Shown piece by piece: positions 1 to 7,261 of a stretch of 20,000 nucleotides of DNA. Position 1 is the first letter of the stretch, and every line of letters starts with the position of its first letter. This stretch comes from Penaeus vannamei (lineage: Eukaryota; Arthropoda; Malacostraca; Decapoda; Penaeidae). The DNA is taken from NCBI RefSeq assembly GCF_042767895.1, contig NC_091574.1, positions 2,853,223 through 2,873,222 of the forward strand. The letters run 5' to 3'. The translations under genes were made by a program, and so were the position numbers. A model generated the notes under the pieces. The model had not been told where the DNA came from, did no database searches, and was given only the letters and a program-made list of their open reading frames with translations.

Positions 1-360
1 CTTGTGTTTCAGCTGGTGTTGGTGTAGATCCGGCGTTGTATTCAGCGTCGTTCCAACTGGTGTTATTGTTGCTGTTGTTATTCCAGCTGGTGTTATAGTT
101 ATTATTGTTGGTGCTATTCCTGCCGGTGCTAGTGTTATTCGAGTTATCAAATATTGTTATTACTGTATTGTCATTGTTCTTGGTGTTATTCCAGCTGGTG
201 ATCATGTTATCTAGTGTTATTAGCACAACAGTTGTAGTGTTATTACTATTATTATTTTCATTAGTGTTATTCTTATTATGGTTACCGTTACTACTATCAT
301 TCAGTGGTTTTAGCGATACCACTATGGTACCATTCTCGTTGTTAGTGGTGGGCAGTGGAA
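1..360. repeat. Degenerate GTT/GTTATT-rich minisatellite with CCAGCTGGTGTT core
   Basis: Degenerate tandem sequence built from GTT and GTTATT triplets. A more complex core, TTCCAGCTGGTGTT or a close variant, recurs near 8, 51, 81 and 189. Spacing is irregular, so this is an old, decayed minisatellite. It runs off the left edge of the window. The short open frames through it (for example 2-214 and 105-380) are hydrophobic V/L/I strings produced by GTT/ATT composition; I see no coding signal. Confidence 0.75.
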
Positions 361-467
361 TGGAAGCAAAGAAGAAATAAAGGAAGGAAGGGAGGAAAGG
401 AAGAAAGAGAGAAAAAAGGAAGGGAGTAAGAAAGGAAGGAAGAAAGAAAGAAAGAGAGAGAGGAGGG

Positions 468-534
468 AAGTTGGGGGGAGGAAAGAGAATTTGAAGGGAA
501 AGTGAGATGACAAAGAGAGAAAAGGGAATGAAGG
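468..534 (+). repeat. Complex module inside polypurine block, copy 1
   Basis: Begins AAGTTGGGGGGAGGAAAGAG and contains AATTTG and GATGACAAAG, which simple GGAA expansion would not give. Related sequence recurs at 625 and 1084. Confidence 0.6.
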
Positions 535-624
535 AAAGAGAGAAAGGAAGGAAAGAAGGAAAGAGAACAAGAAAGAAAGAAAGGAAGGAAAGAAGAAAGA
601 AAGGAAGAAAGAGAGAGGGAAGAG

Positions 625-705
625 AAGTGTGGGGGGGGGGGGGGAGGAAAGATAATTTGTGGGGAAAATAAGGTGACAAAAAAGAAAATATAGGGAATAA
701 GGGAG
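625..705 (+). repeat. Complex module inside polypurine block, copy 2
   Basis: Begins AAGTGTG and continues into the G14 run (631-644), then GGAAAGATAATTTGTGGGG and AAGGTGACAAAAAAG. It matches copy 1 in element order. The G run has expanded relative to the other two copies. Confidence 0.6.
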
Positions 706-1083
706 AGGGAGAAAGAAAGGAAGTAAGATAGGAAGTAAGAAAGGAAGGGAGAAAAAGGAGGAAGGAAGAAAGGAAGGAAGTAAGAAAGGAAGGAAGAAAG
801 AAAGGAAGAAAGAAAGGAAGAAAGGAAGAAAGAAAGGAAGGAAGGAAGAAAGAAACGAAGGAAGGAAGAAAGAAAGGAAGGAAGAAAAAAAGGAAGAAGT
901 AAGAAAGAGAGGAAGAAAAGAAAAAAGGCAGGAAGAAAGAAAGGAAGTAAGAAAGGACGGAAGGAAGGAAAGAAAGGAATAAAGAAAGGAAGGAGGGAAG
1001 GAAAGAGAAGAAGTAAGAAAGGAAGGAAGGAAAGAGAAGAAGGAAGGAAGAAAAGAAACCAGACAAGAAAGAAAGAGAGAAGG

Positions 1084-1160
1084 AAGTTGGGGGTGACGAA
1101 AGGAAAGATGATTGTGACAAAAAAGAAAGAAAGAGAATTTGTGGAGAAAGGAAGCAGAGA
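1084..1160 (+). repeat. Complex module inside polypurine block, copy 3
   Basis: Begins AAGTTGGGGGTGACGAAAGG and contains GGAAAGATGATTG, GTGACAAAAAAG and AATTTGTGGAG. The same words as copies 1 and 2 appear, but AATTTGTGG and GTGACAAAAAAG are in swapped order, so the copies are rearranged rather than simply diverged. Confidence 0.5.
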
Positions 1161-1429
1161 AGAAAGGGAGGAAGGAAGGAAAGAAAGGGAAGGAGAAATA
1201 AGAAATAAGAAAGAAAGAAAGAAAGAAAGTAAAGAGAGAAAGGTAACGAGAGGAGAGACAAATTTGCGAAGAAAAAAATAAAAAGAAACAGGAATTAAAG
1301 AGAGAAAGATTAAAGAAAGAAAAGAAGAGAAAAAGAAAAAAGAAAAGAAAAGAAAGAGAGAAAGAAAAGAAAGAAAGAAGAAGAAGAAAGACAGAATGAA
1401 GCTAGATGCAAGTTTTGCAATATTAGAAG

Positions 1430-2300
1430 GTGATGGTGTTGAAGGGATGTGGTGTTGCATCAGTGGTGTTGCAAGAAAGTGGTGTGGTGTTGCAAGGGAC
1501 TAATGTACTCTTATTCAGGCGTGGTGTTGCATCAGAGTGGTGTATCAAGAAATGGTGTGGTGTCGCAAGGATGTGGTGTGATGTTGCATCAGAGTGGTGT
1601 ATCAAGAAAGGATGTGGTGTTGCAAGGAAGTGGTGTGATGTTGCGTCAGAGTGGTGTATCAAGAAATGGTGTGGTGTTGCAAGGAAGTGGTGTGGTGTTG
1701 CGTCAGAGTGGTGTATCAAGAAATGATGTGGTGTTGCAAGGAAGTGATGTGGTGTTGCGTCAGAGTGGTGTTGCATGAAAGGACATGGTATTACATCAGA
1801 GTGGTGTTGCAAGAAAGAATGTGTTGGTGGAAGAGAAAGATATGGTGTTGCAAGGGAGTGAAGTTCTGTTACTCGGGCGTGGTGTTGCATCAATGTGGCA
1901 TTGCACTGAATTGATGTGTTGCAAAAGAGGTTCTTGTACTAATGAGATTGTGTTGCATCGTTGCAGATGTGTTGCAGGGGCGTGGTGTTGTAAGTGTGTG
2001 TTCATTGGAGTTTTGTGTTATAGCGGTGTTGCACTGATGTGGTGTTGCACTAACGCGAACCTACAGTGATCAGGTGTTGCAGTGGTGTGCCGCTGAGGTG
2101 ATGTGGTGTTGTAGTGGTGTGGTGTTGAAATGGTGTATTCGGCTATGGTATTTCAATGATGTGTTGCATTGATGTGGTGTTGCAATGCTGTGATCTTGCT
2201 TTGTTGTGATGTTGCAGGGCTGTGCTGCATTGTTGAGGTGTTGCAGTGGTGTGTTGCACTGATGTGGTGTTCCTTTATTGTGGTGTTGCAGAGGAAAATA
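1430..2300. repeat. GTGGTGTTGCA-rich degenerate minisatellite
   Basis: About 870 bp built from variants of GTGGTGTTGCA joined by AAGAAA, AAGGAA or TCAGAG linkers. Order is highest at 1521-1805 (separate entry); from 1810 to 2300 the same word survives as scattered, diverged copies. Open frames on both strands here (1423-1893, 1449-1778, 1785-2069) follow from the repeat, as shown by the cyclic Cys/Trp/Val or His/Ala/Thr peptides they give. Confidence 0.85.
1521..1805. repeat. 57-bp minisatellite core, five units
   Basis: The word (A/G)TCAGAGTGGTGT recurs at 1531, 1588, 1645, 1702 and 1759, a spacing of exactly 57 bp each time with no indel. Each unit carries two or three GTGGTGTTGCA sub-repeats. 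Because 57 is 19 codons, every frame that lacks a stop stays open and reads a 19-residue cycle. No start context, splice signal or flanking domain supports translation. Confidence 0.9.
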
Positions 2301-2366
2301 GACTGGCGAAGGAAAATTGCATATTGGCTATATACTAAGCCATCAGTGCTAGCATAAAATTTCTCG

Positions 2367-2532
2367 TAGAAAGGTATGAACAAGAATGAATATCCTCATA
2401 ATACAAGAAATGTATTTGACCGGTTTATATTATGCATTTGCCAGGAATATATCGCCATGTATTTCTGATTAAGATATATTCAAATACATCTTTTGTATTG
2501 TGAAGATATTCGTTCTCATTCATACCTTTCTA
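2367..2532. mobile_element. MITE-like inverted-repeat element with TA ends
   Basis: The left arm 2367-2419 and the reverse complement of the right arm 2480-2532 are both 53 bp. By eye they match at about 46 of 53 positions without gaps. The first 14 bases, TAGAAAGGTATGAA, are identical. The arms enclose 60 bp of AT-rich sequence that codes for nothing. The outermost base pairs are TA on both sides, as expected if a Tc1/mariner-type element duplicated a TA target, which would place the element proper at 2369-2530. No transposase is present, so it would be non-autonomous. An alternative is a simple inverted duplication. Confidence 0.55.
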
Positions 2533-2587
2533 CATTTGGCAACATGAATACGGTTCATAAATGCTTACTGTGGAACATAACATAAAA

Positions 2588-2626
2588 TGGAAAAATAACA
2601 AACAAACAAACAAAAACAAAAAAACA
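2588..2626. repeat. A-rich (AAAC)n run
   Basis: A short run of AAAC repeats grading into A-rich sequence just downstream of the inverted-repeat element. It could be a decayed poly(A)-type tail, but no element body is recognisable beside it. Confidence 0.6.
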
Positions 2627-2640
2627 TAGAATATCTAAGA

Positions 2641-2801
2641 GGAAGAAATATCATGATAGAAATATTCCTCTGATACCTCCAGTACACTTCCAATTAATCT
2701 ATTCTAATTAATCTATCTTAAATGGGAAGAAATATGATAATGACAAATATCCTTCTGACAACCCCTTTACACTTGTCTGAGCTTCTAATTAATTTCTCTT
2801 A
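2641..2801. repeat. Degenerate 84-bp direct duplication
   Basis: GGAAGAAATAT at 2641 recurs at 2725. After each copy the same order follows: AAATAT-C, CTGA-A, a CC(T)CC-like word, TACACTT, then CTAATTAAT-type sequence. The first copy also holds a 14-bp tandem of AATTAATCTATTCT. Divergence is high, so the duplication is old. Confidence 0.5.
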
Positions 2802-2987
2802 GATGAAAAAGAGAAAAAAAAGAAAGAAAGAAACTTGCCTGAACTTCCTAAATTGAAAGGGGAATTAAATTGGCACTCTTTGGCACTTTATTTCATGGGT
2901 TCTTGAGTTTCTCGAAGGCACAGAAGGATCTAATACAATGGAAATGAATGTGTGTCTTCGCATGCAAGAGGGAGGGAATTTGCCTTT

Positions 2988-3980
2988 ATGTATGTGTGTG
3001 TGTGCGTGTTTGTGCGTGTGTGTTAGTGTGCTTGTGTGTGCGTGTGTGTTTGTGCGTGTGTGTTAGTGTGTTTGTGCGGGTGTGTTAGTGTGTGTGTGTG
3101 TGTGTGTTAGTGTGTTTGTGTGTGTGTGTGTTAGTGTGTTTGTGTGTGTATGTGTGTTAGTGTGCTTATGTGTTGGTGTGCTTGTGGGTGTGCGTGTTTG
3201 TGCGTGTGTGTTAGTGTGCTTGTGTGTGTGTGTGTGTGTGTGTTTGTGCGTGTGTGTGTTTGTGTTTGTGTGTGTGTGTGTTTGTGCGTGTGTGTTAGTG
3301 TGTGTGTGTGTTTGTGCGTGTGTGTTAGTGTGCTTGTGTGTGTGTGTTAGTGTGCTTGTGTGTGTGTGTGTGTTTGTGCGTGTGTGATAGTGTGTTTGTG
3401 TGTGTGTGTTTGTGCGTGTGTGTTAGTGTGCTCGTGTGTGTGTGTTGTGCGTGTGTGTTAGTGTGGTTGTGTGCGTGTGTGTGTTTGTGCGGGTGTGTTT
3501 GTGTGCTTGTGTGTGTGTGTGTGTTGTGCGTGTGTGTTAGTGTGCTTGTGTGTAAGTGTGATTGTGAGTGTGTGTTAGTGTGCTTGTGTGTGCGTGTGTT
3601 TGTGTGTGTGTGTTAGTGTGCTTGTGTGTGTGTGTTTGTGAGTGTGTGTTAGTGTGCTTGTGTGTGTGTGCGTGTTTGTGCGTGTGTGTTAGTGTGCTTG
3701 TGTGTGCGTGTGTTTGTGAGTGTGTGCTAGTGTGCTTGTGTGTGTGTGTTTGTGAGTGTGTGCTAGTGTGCTTGTGTGTGTGTGTTTGTTTGTCCGTTTG
3801 TTTGTGTGTGTGTGTTAGTGTGCTTGTGTGTGTGTGTGTGTGTTTGTGTGTGTGTGTTAGTGTGCTTGTGTGTGTGTGTTTGTGAGTGTGTGTTAGTGTG
3901 CTTGTGTGTGTGTGTGCGTGTTTGTGCGTGTGTGTTAGTGTGCTTGTGTGTGTGTGTTTGTGTTTGTGCGTGTGTGTGTA
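2988..3980. repeat. (TG)n block with periodic TTAGTG interruptions
   Basis: Nearly 1 kb of alternating TG in which the + strand has almost no C outside CTTGTG and TGCG words. A TTAGTG, CTAGTG or ATAGTG word interrupts it 24 times, often followed by TGCTTGTG. This makes a compound minisatellite with variable TG length between interruptions. Alternating purine-pyrimidine DNA of this length can form Z-DNA (known property). The Cys/Val frames that cross it are artefacts. Confidence 0.95.
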
Positions 3981-3984
3981 ATGA

Positions 3985-4155
3985 TCTCTCTTTCTCTTTT
4001 TCGGTTATTCTTTATCTATCAATTTCTTCTATTCTCTTTTTCATTCTCTCTCTCTCTGACTGTATCTTATCATCGTGCATACTAATTGACATACACACTC
4101 TCTCTTTCTTTTGCTCTCGCCCCCTTTCTCTCATTCTCTCTCTCTCTCTCACATT

Positions 4156-4192
<37 letters not shown>

Positions 4193-4319
4193 TCTCTCTC
4201 TCTCTCTTTCCCTCACTCACTCTCTCATTCACTCACACACACTCTCTCTCTTTCACCCACCCTCTCACTCACTCCCTCTCCCCCCCCCCCCCCCTCTCTC
4301 TCTCTCACATCTCTTCACT
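3985..4319. repeat. (CT)n/(CA)n compound simple repeat with C15 run
   Basis: The strand composition flips abruptly from TG to CT/CA. It holds TCTCTC runs, an uninterrupted (AC)n at about 4156-4191, CACTCACTC blocks and a C15 homopolymer at 4280-4294. No gene-like sequence is visible. Confidence 0.9.
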
Positions 4320-4555
4320 TATGCACTCATACTTGAAGTCCTCATCAAAGTCTCAAAAGGTGTGGCATTTGAACCTCGTCCTTCGGGTTCCTCAAGTGGT
4401 TCTTTGATGTCAAGGAAATCTCTTAGCGCCAAAAGGCAAGTTGGAGAGGTTGGTTTTTCTCCAGCTTATCCCGCCACTAGGTGTCTGATTTGCAGAAAAG
4501 TTGTCGTTCTCTCCTTTTTTCTCTGTCTCTTTAGCTGTTTTTTCTTTGTGCACGC
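4320..4555. other. Unclassified complex sequence between simple repeats
   Basis: About 235 bp of balanced composition that I do not recognise. On the minus strand GGTTCAAATGCC (4360-4371) resembles a tRNA-type B box, with TGGCGC-TAAG upstream as a weak A-box candidate. The spacing is long and the boxes imperfect, so a SINE head is only a guess. One minus frame stays open for about 45 codons without a recognisable domain. A decayed transposable-element fragment is the most likely identity. Confidence 0.3.
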
Positions 4556-4803
4556 ATACACACTCACTCACTCACGCACACATATACAAACACACACACA
4601 CGCTGTTTCTCTTTGTGTACACATACACACTCACTCTCTGTCTATGTCTCACACACACCTACACACACTCACTCACTCACACACACACACACCTACACAC
4701 ACTCACACACACACACCTACACTCACTCACTCACACACACCAACACACTCACTCACACACACACACACACACACACTCACTCACTCACACACACACACAC
4801 GCA
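4555..4803. repeat. (CA)n/(ACTC)n compound microsatellite
   Basis: Repeated CACACA with CACTCACTCA blocks and occasional CCTACA words. It lies just downstream, on the minus strand, of the stop codon of the reverse-transcriptase remnant and so may be its expanded 3' tail. It is complementary in type to the (TG)n block at 2988-3980. Confidence 0.9.
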
Positions 4804-4820
4804 CATATATATATATATAT
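4804..4820. repeat. (AT)n microsatellite
   Basis: An uninterrupted AT dinucleotide run between the CA block and the retrotransposon remnant. Five bases separate it from the presumed terminal stop of that remnant. Confidence 0.9.
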
Positions 4821-4825
4821 TCTCT

Positions 4826-4968
4826 CAGCTTTTCCAAATCCGCTGTTGGACACAGGCCTTCCCTGGACTTTCTCACGCCCTTTTGTCTCCAGCCTTCCGG
4901 TGCCAATGCTGCTGAAACCTGTCGTGGTCATGTCGTCAACGTGTTTTCTGTCGTCCTCGATCGCTGGC
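4826..4968 (-). pseudogene. RT remnant, 3'-terminal segment (RGRQKTR to VQQR)
   Basis: The minus frame continuing out of the 26-bp array reads GHASDRGRQKTR, then a stop (4936-4938) and RHDHD, then WHRKAGDKRA, a stop (4873-4875) and ESPGKACVQQRIWKS with the terminal stop at 4825-4827. In intact relatives both internal stop positions are tryptophan (RW.DD and AW.SLGKA). Each is therefore explained by one TGG to TGA change, although the second also has local shift noise. Confidence 0.7.
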
Positions 4969-6268
4969 GTGTCCTCGTGGGGTCCATGTGTTGCGTGTCT
5001 TTGTGGGGTCCATGTGTTGCGTGTCTTTGTGGGGTCCATGTGTTGCGTGTCCTCGTGGGGTCCATGTGTTGCGTGTCTTTGTGGGGTCCATGTGTTGCGT
5101 GTCTTTGTGGGGTCCATGTGTTGCGTGTCTTTGTGGGGTCCATGTGTTGCGTGTCCTCGTGGGGTCCATGTGTTGCGTGTCTTTGTGGGGTCCATGTGTT
5201 GCGTGTCCTCGTGGGGTCCATGTGTTGCGTGTCTTTGTGGGGTCCATGTGTTGCGTGTCTTTGTGGGGTCCATGTGTTGCGTGTCTTTGTGGGGTCCATG
5301 TGTTGCGTGTCCTCGTGGGGTCCATGTGTTGCGTGTCTTTGTGGGGTCCATGTGTTGCGTGTCTTTGTGGGGTCCATGTGTTGCGTGTCTTTGTGGGGTC
5401 CATGTGTTGCGTGTCTTTGTGGGGTCCATGTGTTGCGTGTCTTTGTGGGGTCCATGTGTTGCGTGTCCTCGTGGGGTCCATGTGTTGCGTGTCCTCGTGG
5501 GGTCCATGTGTTGCGTGTCTTTGTGGGGTCCATGTGTTGCGTGTCTTTGTGGGGTCCATGTGTTGCGTGTCCTCGTGGGGTCCATGTGTTGCGTGTCTTT
5601 GTGGGGTCCATGTGTTGCGTGTCTTTGTGGGGTCCATGTGTTGCGTGTCCTCGTGGGGTCCATGTGTTGCGTGTCCTCGTGGGGTCCATGTGTTGCGTGT
5701 CTTTGTGGGGTCCATGTGTTGCGTGTCTTTGTGGGGTCCATGTGTTGCGTGTCTTTGTGGGGTCCATGTGTTGCATGTCCTCGTGGGGTCCATGTGTTGC
5801 GTGTCCTCGTGGGGTCCATGTGTTGCGTGTCCTCGTGGGGTCCATGTGTTGCGTGTCCTCGTGGGGTCCATGTGTTGCGTGTCCTCGTGGGGTCCATGTG
5901 TTGCGTGTCTTTGTGGGGTCCATGTGTTGCGTGTCTTTGTGGGGTCCATGTGTTGCGTGTCTTTGTGGGGTCCATGTGTTGCGTGTCCTCGTGGGGTCCA
6001 TGTGTTGCGTGTCTTTGTGGGGTCCATGTGCTGCGTGTCCTCGTGGGGTCCATGTGTTGCGTGTCTTTGTGGGGTCCATGTGTTATGTGTCTTTGTGGGG
6101 TCCATGTGTTGCGTGTCTTTGTGGGGTCCATGTGTTGCGTGTCTTTGTGGGGTCCATGTGTTGCGTGTCTTTGTGGGGTCCATGTGTTGCGTGTCTTTGT
6201 GGGGTCCATGTGTTGCGTGTCCTCGTGGGGTCCATGTGTTGCGTGTCCTCGTGGGGTCCATGTGTTAT
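4969..6268. repeat. 26-bp minisatellite, exactly 50 units, two variants
   Basis: Unit on + strand: GTGTCYTYGT, then GGGGTCCATG, then TGTTGC. Fifty units fill 1,300 bp with no indel. Only two forms occur: CTTTGT (31 units) and CCTCGT (19 units: numbers 1, 4, 8, 10, 14, 20, 21, 24, 27, 28, 32-36, 40, 42, 49, 50). Other changes are few: G to A at 5775, T to C at 6031, and GC to AT at 6085-6086 and at 6267-6268. No stop occurs in any frame of either strand. Since 26 leaves remainder 2 on division by 3, each strand reads one 26-residue cycle in all three frames, giving spurious frames of up to 783 residues. On the minus strand the CCTCGT form reads TWTPRGH, in frame with the flanking reverse-transcriptase remnant. 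Confidence 0.98.
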
Positions 6269-6379
6269 GTGTGTCGTCTATTTCTTGTCGGTTCTCCTCG
6301 ACACGTGTCCTGCCCATTCCCGTTTCAGTTTACTTATTGTCTCTAGGATCTCACTCATTTTCGTTTGTCCAAGTATCCA
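6269..6379 (-). pseudogene. RT remnant, WAGH segment
   Basis: On the minus strand 6379-6281 reads WILGQTK, then MSEILETISKLKRE, then WAGHVSRRTDKK before a stop at 6278-6280. A one-base shift there continues as IDDTHNTWTPRGH into the array. The KLK..WAGH.(A/S)RR.D pattern is a signature of the post-thumb part of RTE-like reverse transcriptases (family knowledge). Confidence 0.75.
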
Positions 6380-6430
6380 CTTTTCTTTTTTTTTTTTTTG
6401 TCTTTCTTTTTTCATCTATTTCATCTTTTT
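6380..6430. repeat. T-rich insertion inside RT remnant
   Basis: A T12 run and TTTCTTTTTT sequence sit between the ERNLLNV/KDHF motifs and the WILGQTK motif of the remnant, where intact relatives have coding sequence only. It resembles the pyrimidine spacers of the large array downstream. Confidence 0.7.
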
Positions 6431-6618
6431 AAAATGATCTTTCTAGGTGACATTAAGCAAATTTCTCTCCTACCCGTTCTGCACTGATCGCAATTTCAAC
6501 CTTTTCGTCGTGGGAAGCCTGCCCGTTCCAGCACCGTATGCAACAGCCGGCAAGATGCGCTGGCTGCAATTTCTTCCTTTCAATCGGCATATTCTTGTCT
6601 TCGAACACAGACAGACAG
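6431..6618 (-). pseudogene. RT remnant, VFEDKNMPI to ERNLLNV segment
   Basis: Minus strand from 6618: a TCTG tandem, then VFEDKNMPI (6582-6608), a scrambled stretch, YGAGTGRL (starting 6538), then KLRSVQNG, a stop, ERNLLNV (6449-6469) and a last KDHF (6431-6442). Family pattern for comparison: KNMP, TYGAETWTL, then L..AQR.MER.MLGV. It directly continues the reading order of array copy 1, so copy 1 is in its ancestral setting. Confidence 0.7.
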
Positions 6619-6620
6619 AC
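6609..6620. repeat. (CAGA)n at array founder boundary
   Basis: A short CAGA tandem immediately left of the first core. Every later core begins at the same CAG|ACCCGG junction, but with a pyrimidine tract to its left. This microsatellite is the probable breakpoint of the founding duplication. Confidence 0.7.
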
Positions 6621-6775
6621 CCGGCTCTTCCGAAAGCCTGCCAGCCCAGGTGATTCGACGTCTGATCTCGTGTGGTCCTTTGATGCGGGAAAACCGACGG
6701 GATGAGCCGGCCTTGGGAGGTGTAATGAACAGGTCCGCCGATAACCGTGTCTTTGACGGTAGCGGTTTCGTCTGC
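6619..6775 (-). repeat. Core copy 1, full (157 bp), founder position
   Basis: The only copy whose left flank is not pyrimidine: it continues through (CAGA)n into reverse-transcriptase remnant. Carries the GATAACC variant at positions 122-128. Confidence 0.95.
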
Positions 6776-7073
6776 TTTTTTTTTTTTCTTTTTCTTTCTT
6801 TTCTTTTTTTTCTTTCTTTTTTTTTTTCATTTTTCTTTTCTTTTCTTTTCTTTCTTTTCTTTTTTTCTTTCTTTCTTTCTTTTTTCTTTTCTTTTTCTTT
6901 TTTTTCTTTTCTTTCTTTCTTTTCTTTTTTCATTTTTCTTTTCTTTTTTTTCTTTTTCATTTTTCTTTTCTTTTTTTTCTTTTTTTCATTTTTCTTTTCT
7001 TTTCTTTCTTTCATTTTTCTTTTCTTTCTTTCTTTTTTCTTTTCTTTCTTTCTTTTTTTTCTTCTCTTTTCAG

Positions 7074-7154
7074 ACCCGGCTCTTCCGAAAGCCTGCCAGC
7101 CCAGGTGATTCGCCGTCTGATCTCGTGTGGTCCTTTGATGCGGGAAAACCGACG
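7074..7154 (-). repeat. Core copy 2, short (81 bp)
   Basis: Stops at ACCGACG followed directly by a T run. Has CGCCGTC in place of CGACGTC. Confidence 0.95.
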
Positions 7155-7261
7155 TTTTTTTTTTCTTTTTTTTCTTTTCTTTTTTTTCTTTTTCATTTTT
7201 CTTTTCTTCCTTTTTTATTAATTTCTTTTCTCTTTTTTTCTTTTTTTTCTTCTCTTTTCAG

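Larger units (their letters stand above)
360..1400. repeat. Polypurine (GGAA)n/(GAAA)n block
   Basis: About 1 kb in which the + strand is almost entirely A and G, mostly as AAGGAAGGAAG and GAAAGAAAG blocks with few pyrimidines. A G14 run lies at 631-644. The purine bias makes all minus-strand frames rich in Ser/Phe/Leu/Pro, which explains the 372-residue frame at 342-1460; it is not a gene. Long mirror-symmetric purine tracts of this kind can adopt triplex (H-DNA) structure (established property of homopurine tracts; not shown here). Confidence 0.95.
2300..2985. other. AT-rich complex-sequence island without a gene
   Basis: The only sizeable non-repetitive stretch in the left half. It contains an inverted-repeat element (2367-2532), an AAAC-rich run (2588-2626), a degenerate 84-bp duplication (2641-2801) and a short purine run (2803-2833). 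I see no frame of useful length, no RNA gene and no promoter I could defend. Confidence 0.6.
4826..6775 (-). pseudogene. Non-LTR (RTE-like) retrotransposon reverse-transcriptase C-terminal remnant, split by arrays
   Basis: Minus-strand coding remains of the C-terminal (thumb and post-thumb) part of a non-LTR retrotransposon polyprotein. In order from 6775 down: HEIRRRI and LGWQAFGR (6619-6672, in neighbouring frames), VFEDKNMPI (6582-6608), YGA (6530-6538), ERNLLNV (6449-6469), KLKREWAGHVSRRTD (WAGH at 6305-6316), TWTPRGH (array edges), RGRQKTR (4939-4959), WHRKAGDKRA, GKACVQQR (4840-4863), and a final stop at 4825-4827. From family knowledge this order matches the end of RTE-like elements common in arthropods (LGW.AFGKL, YGAETWTLT, WAGH, W.PR...GRP.TRW, GKAYVQQ). 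Decay is heavy: at least two frameshifts, stops at 4936-4938 and 4873-4875, a T-rich insertion near 6380-6430 and a 1.3-kb minisatellite inside it. The clade is inferred; L2/CR1-like relatives are possible. Confidence 0.75.

Noticed and set aside
342..1460. A 372-codon minus-strand frame of Ser/Phe/Leu
   Set aside because: Composition of the polypurine block; no domain, and the segments outside the block are other repeats.
4280..4294. C15 (and G14 at 631-644) as telomere or G-quadruplex signals
   Set aside because: Single homopolymer runs without the repeated G-tract spacing needed, and no telomere repeat unit nearby.
3082..4336. Cys/Val-rich + frames
   Set aside because: Direct translation of (TG)n; no complex sequence.
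4785..6317. A 510-codon minus-strand frame rich in HGPHKDTQHMDP
   Set aside because: Same minisatellite read on the other strand. Only its edges (TWTPRGH next to RGRQKTR) have meaning, as retrotransposon remains.
4086..6437. A 783-codon + strand frame and companion frames of 643 and 452 codons
   Set aside because: They run through CT/CA repeats and the stop-free 26-bp minisatellite; all three frames read the same peptide cycle, so openness carries no coding information.
6619..6710. Inverted repeat CCGGCTC (core 3-9) with GAGCCGG (core 86-92) as an RNA stem
   Set aside because: Only 7 bp closing a loop of about 76 nt, and absent from short copies; it could be chance in a GC-rich core.
6743..6761. 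Hairpin ACCGT-GTCTTTG-ACGGT in full cores as a functional RNA element
   Set aside because: A 5-bp stem that is disrupted in copy 30 (GCG for GTG side) and changed in copies 18 and 29; no compensatory pattern.
6619..6775. The core as a tRNA-derived SINE, from GATTCGACGTC resembling a B box and the following T run as a Pol III terminator
   Set aside because: No convincing A box at proper distance; the same bases on the other strand encode EIRRRI, and the left flank continues into reverse-transcriptase remnant.
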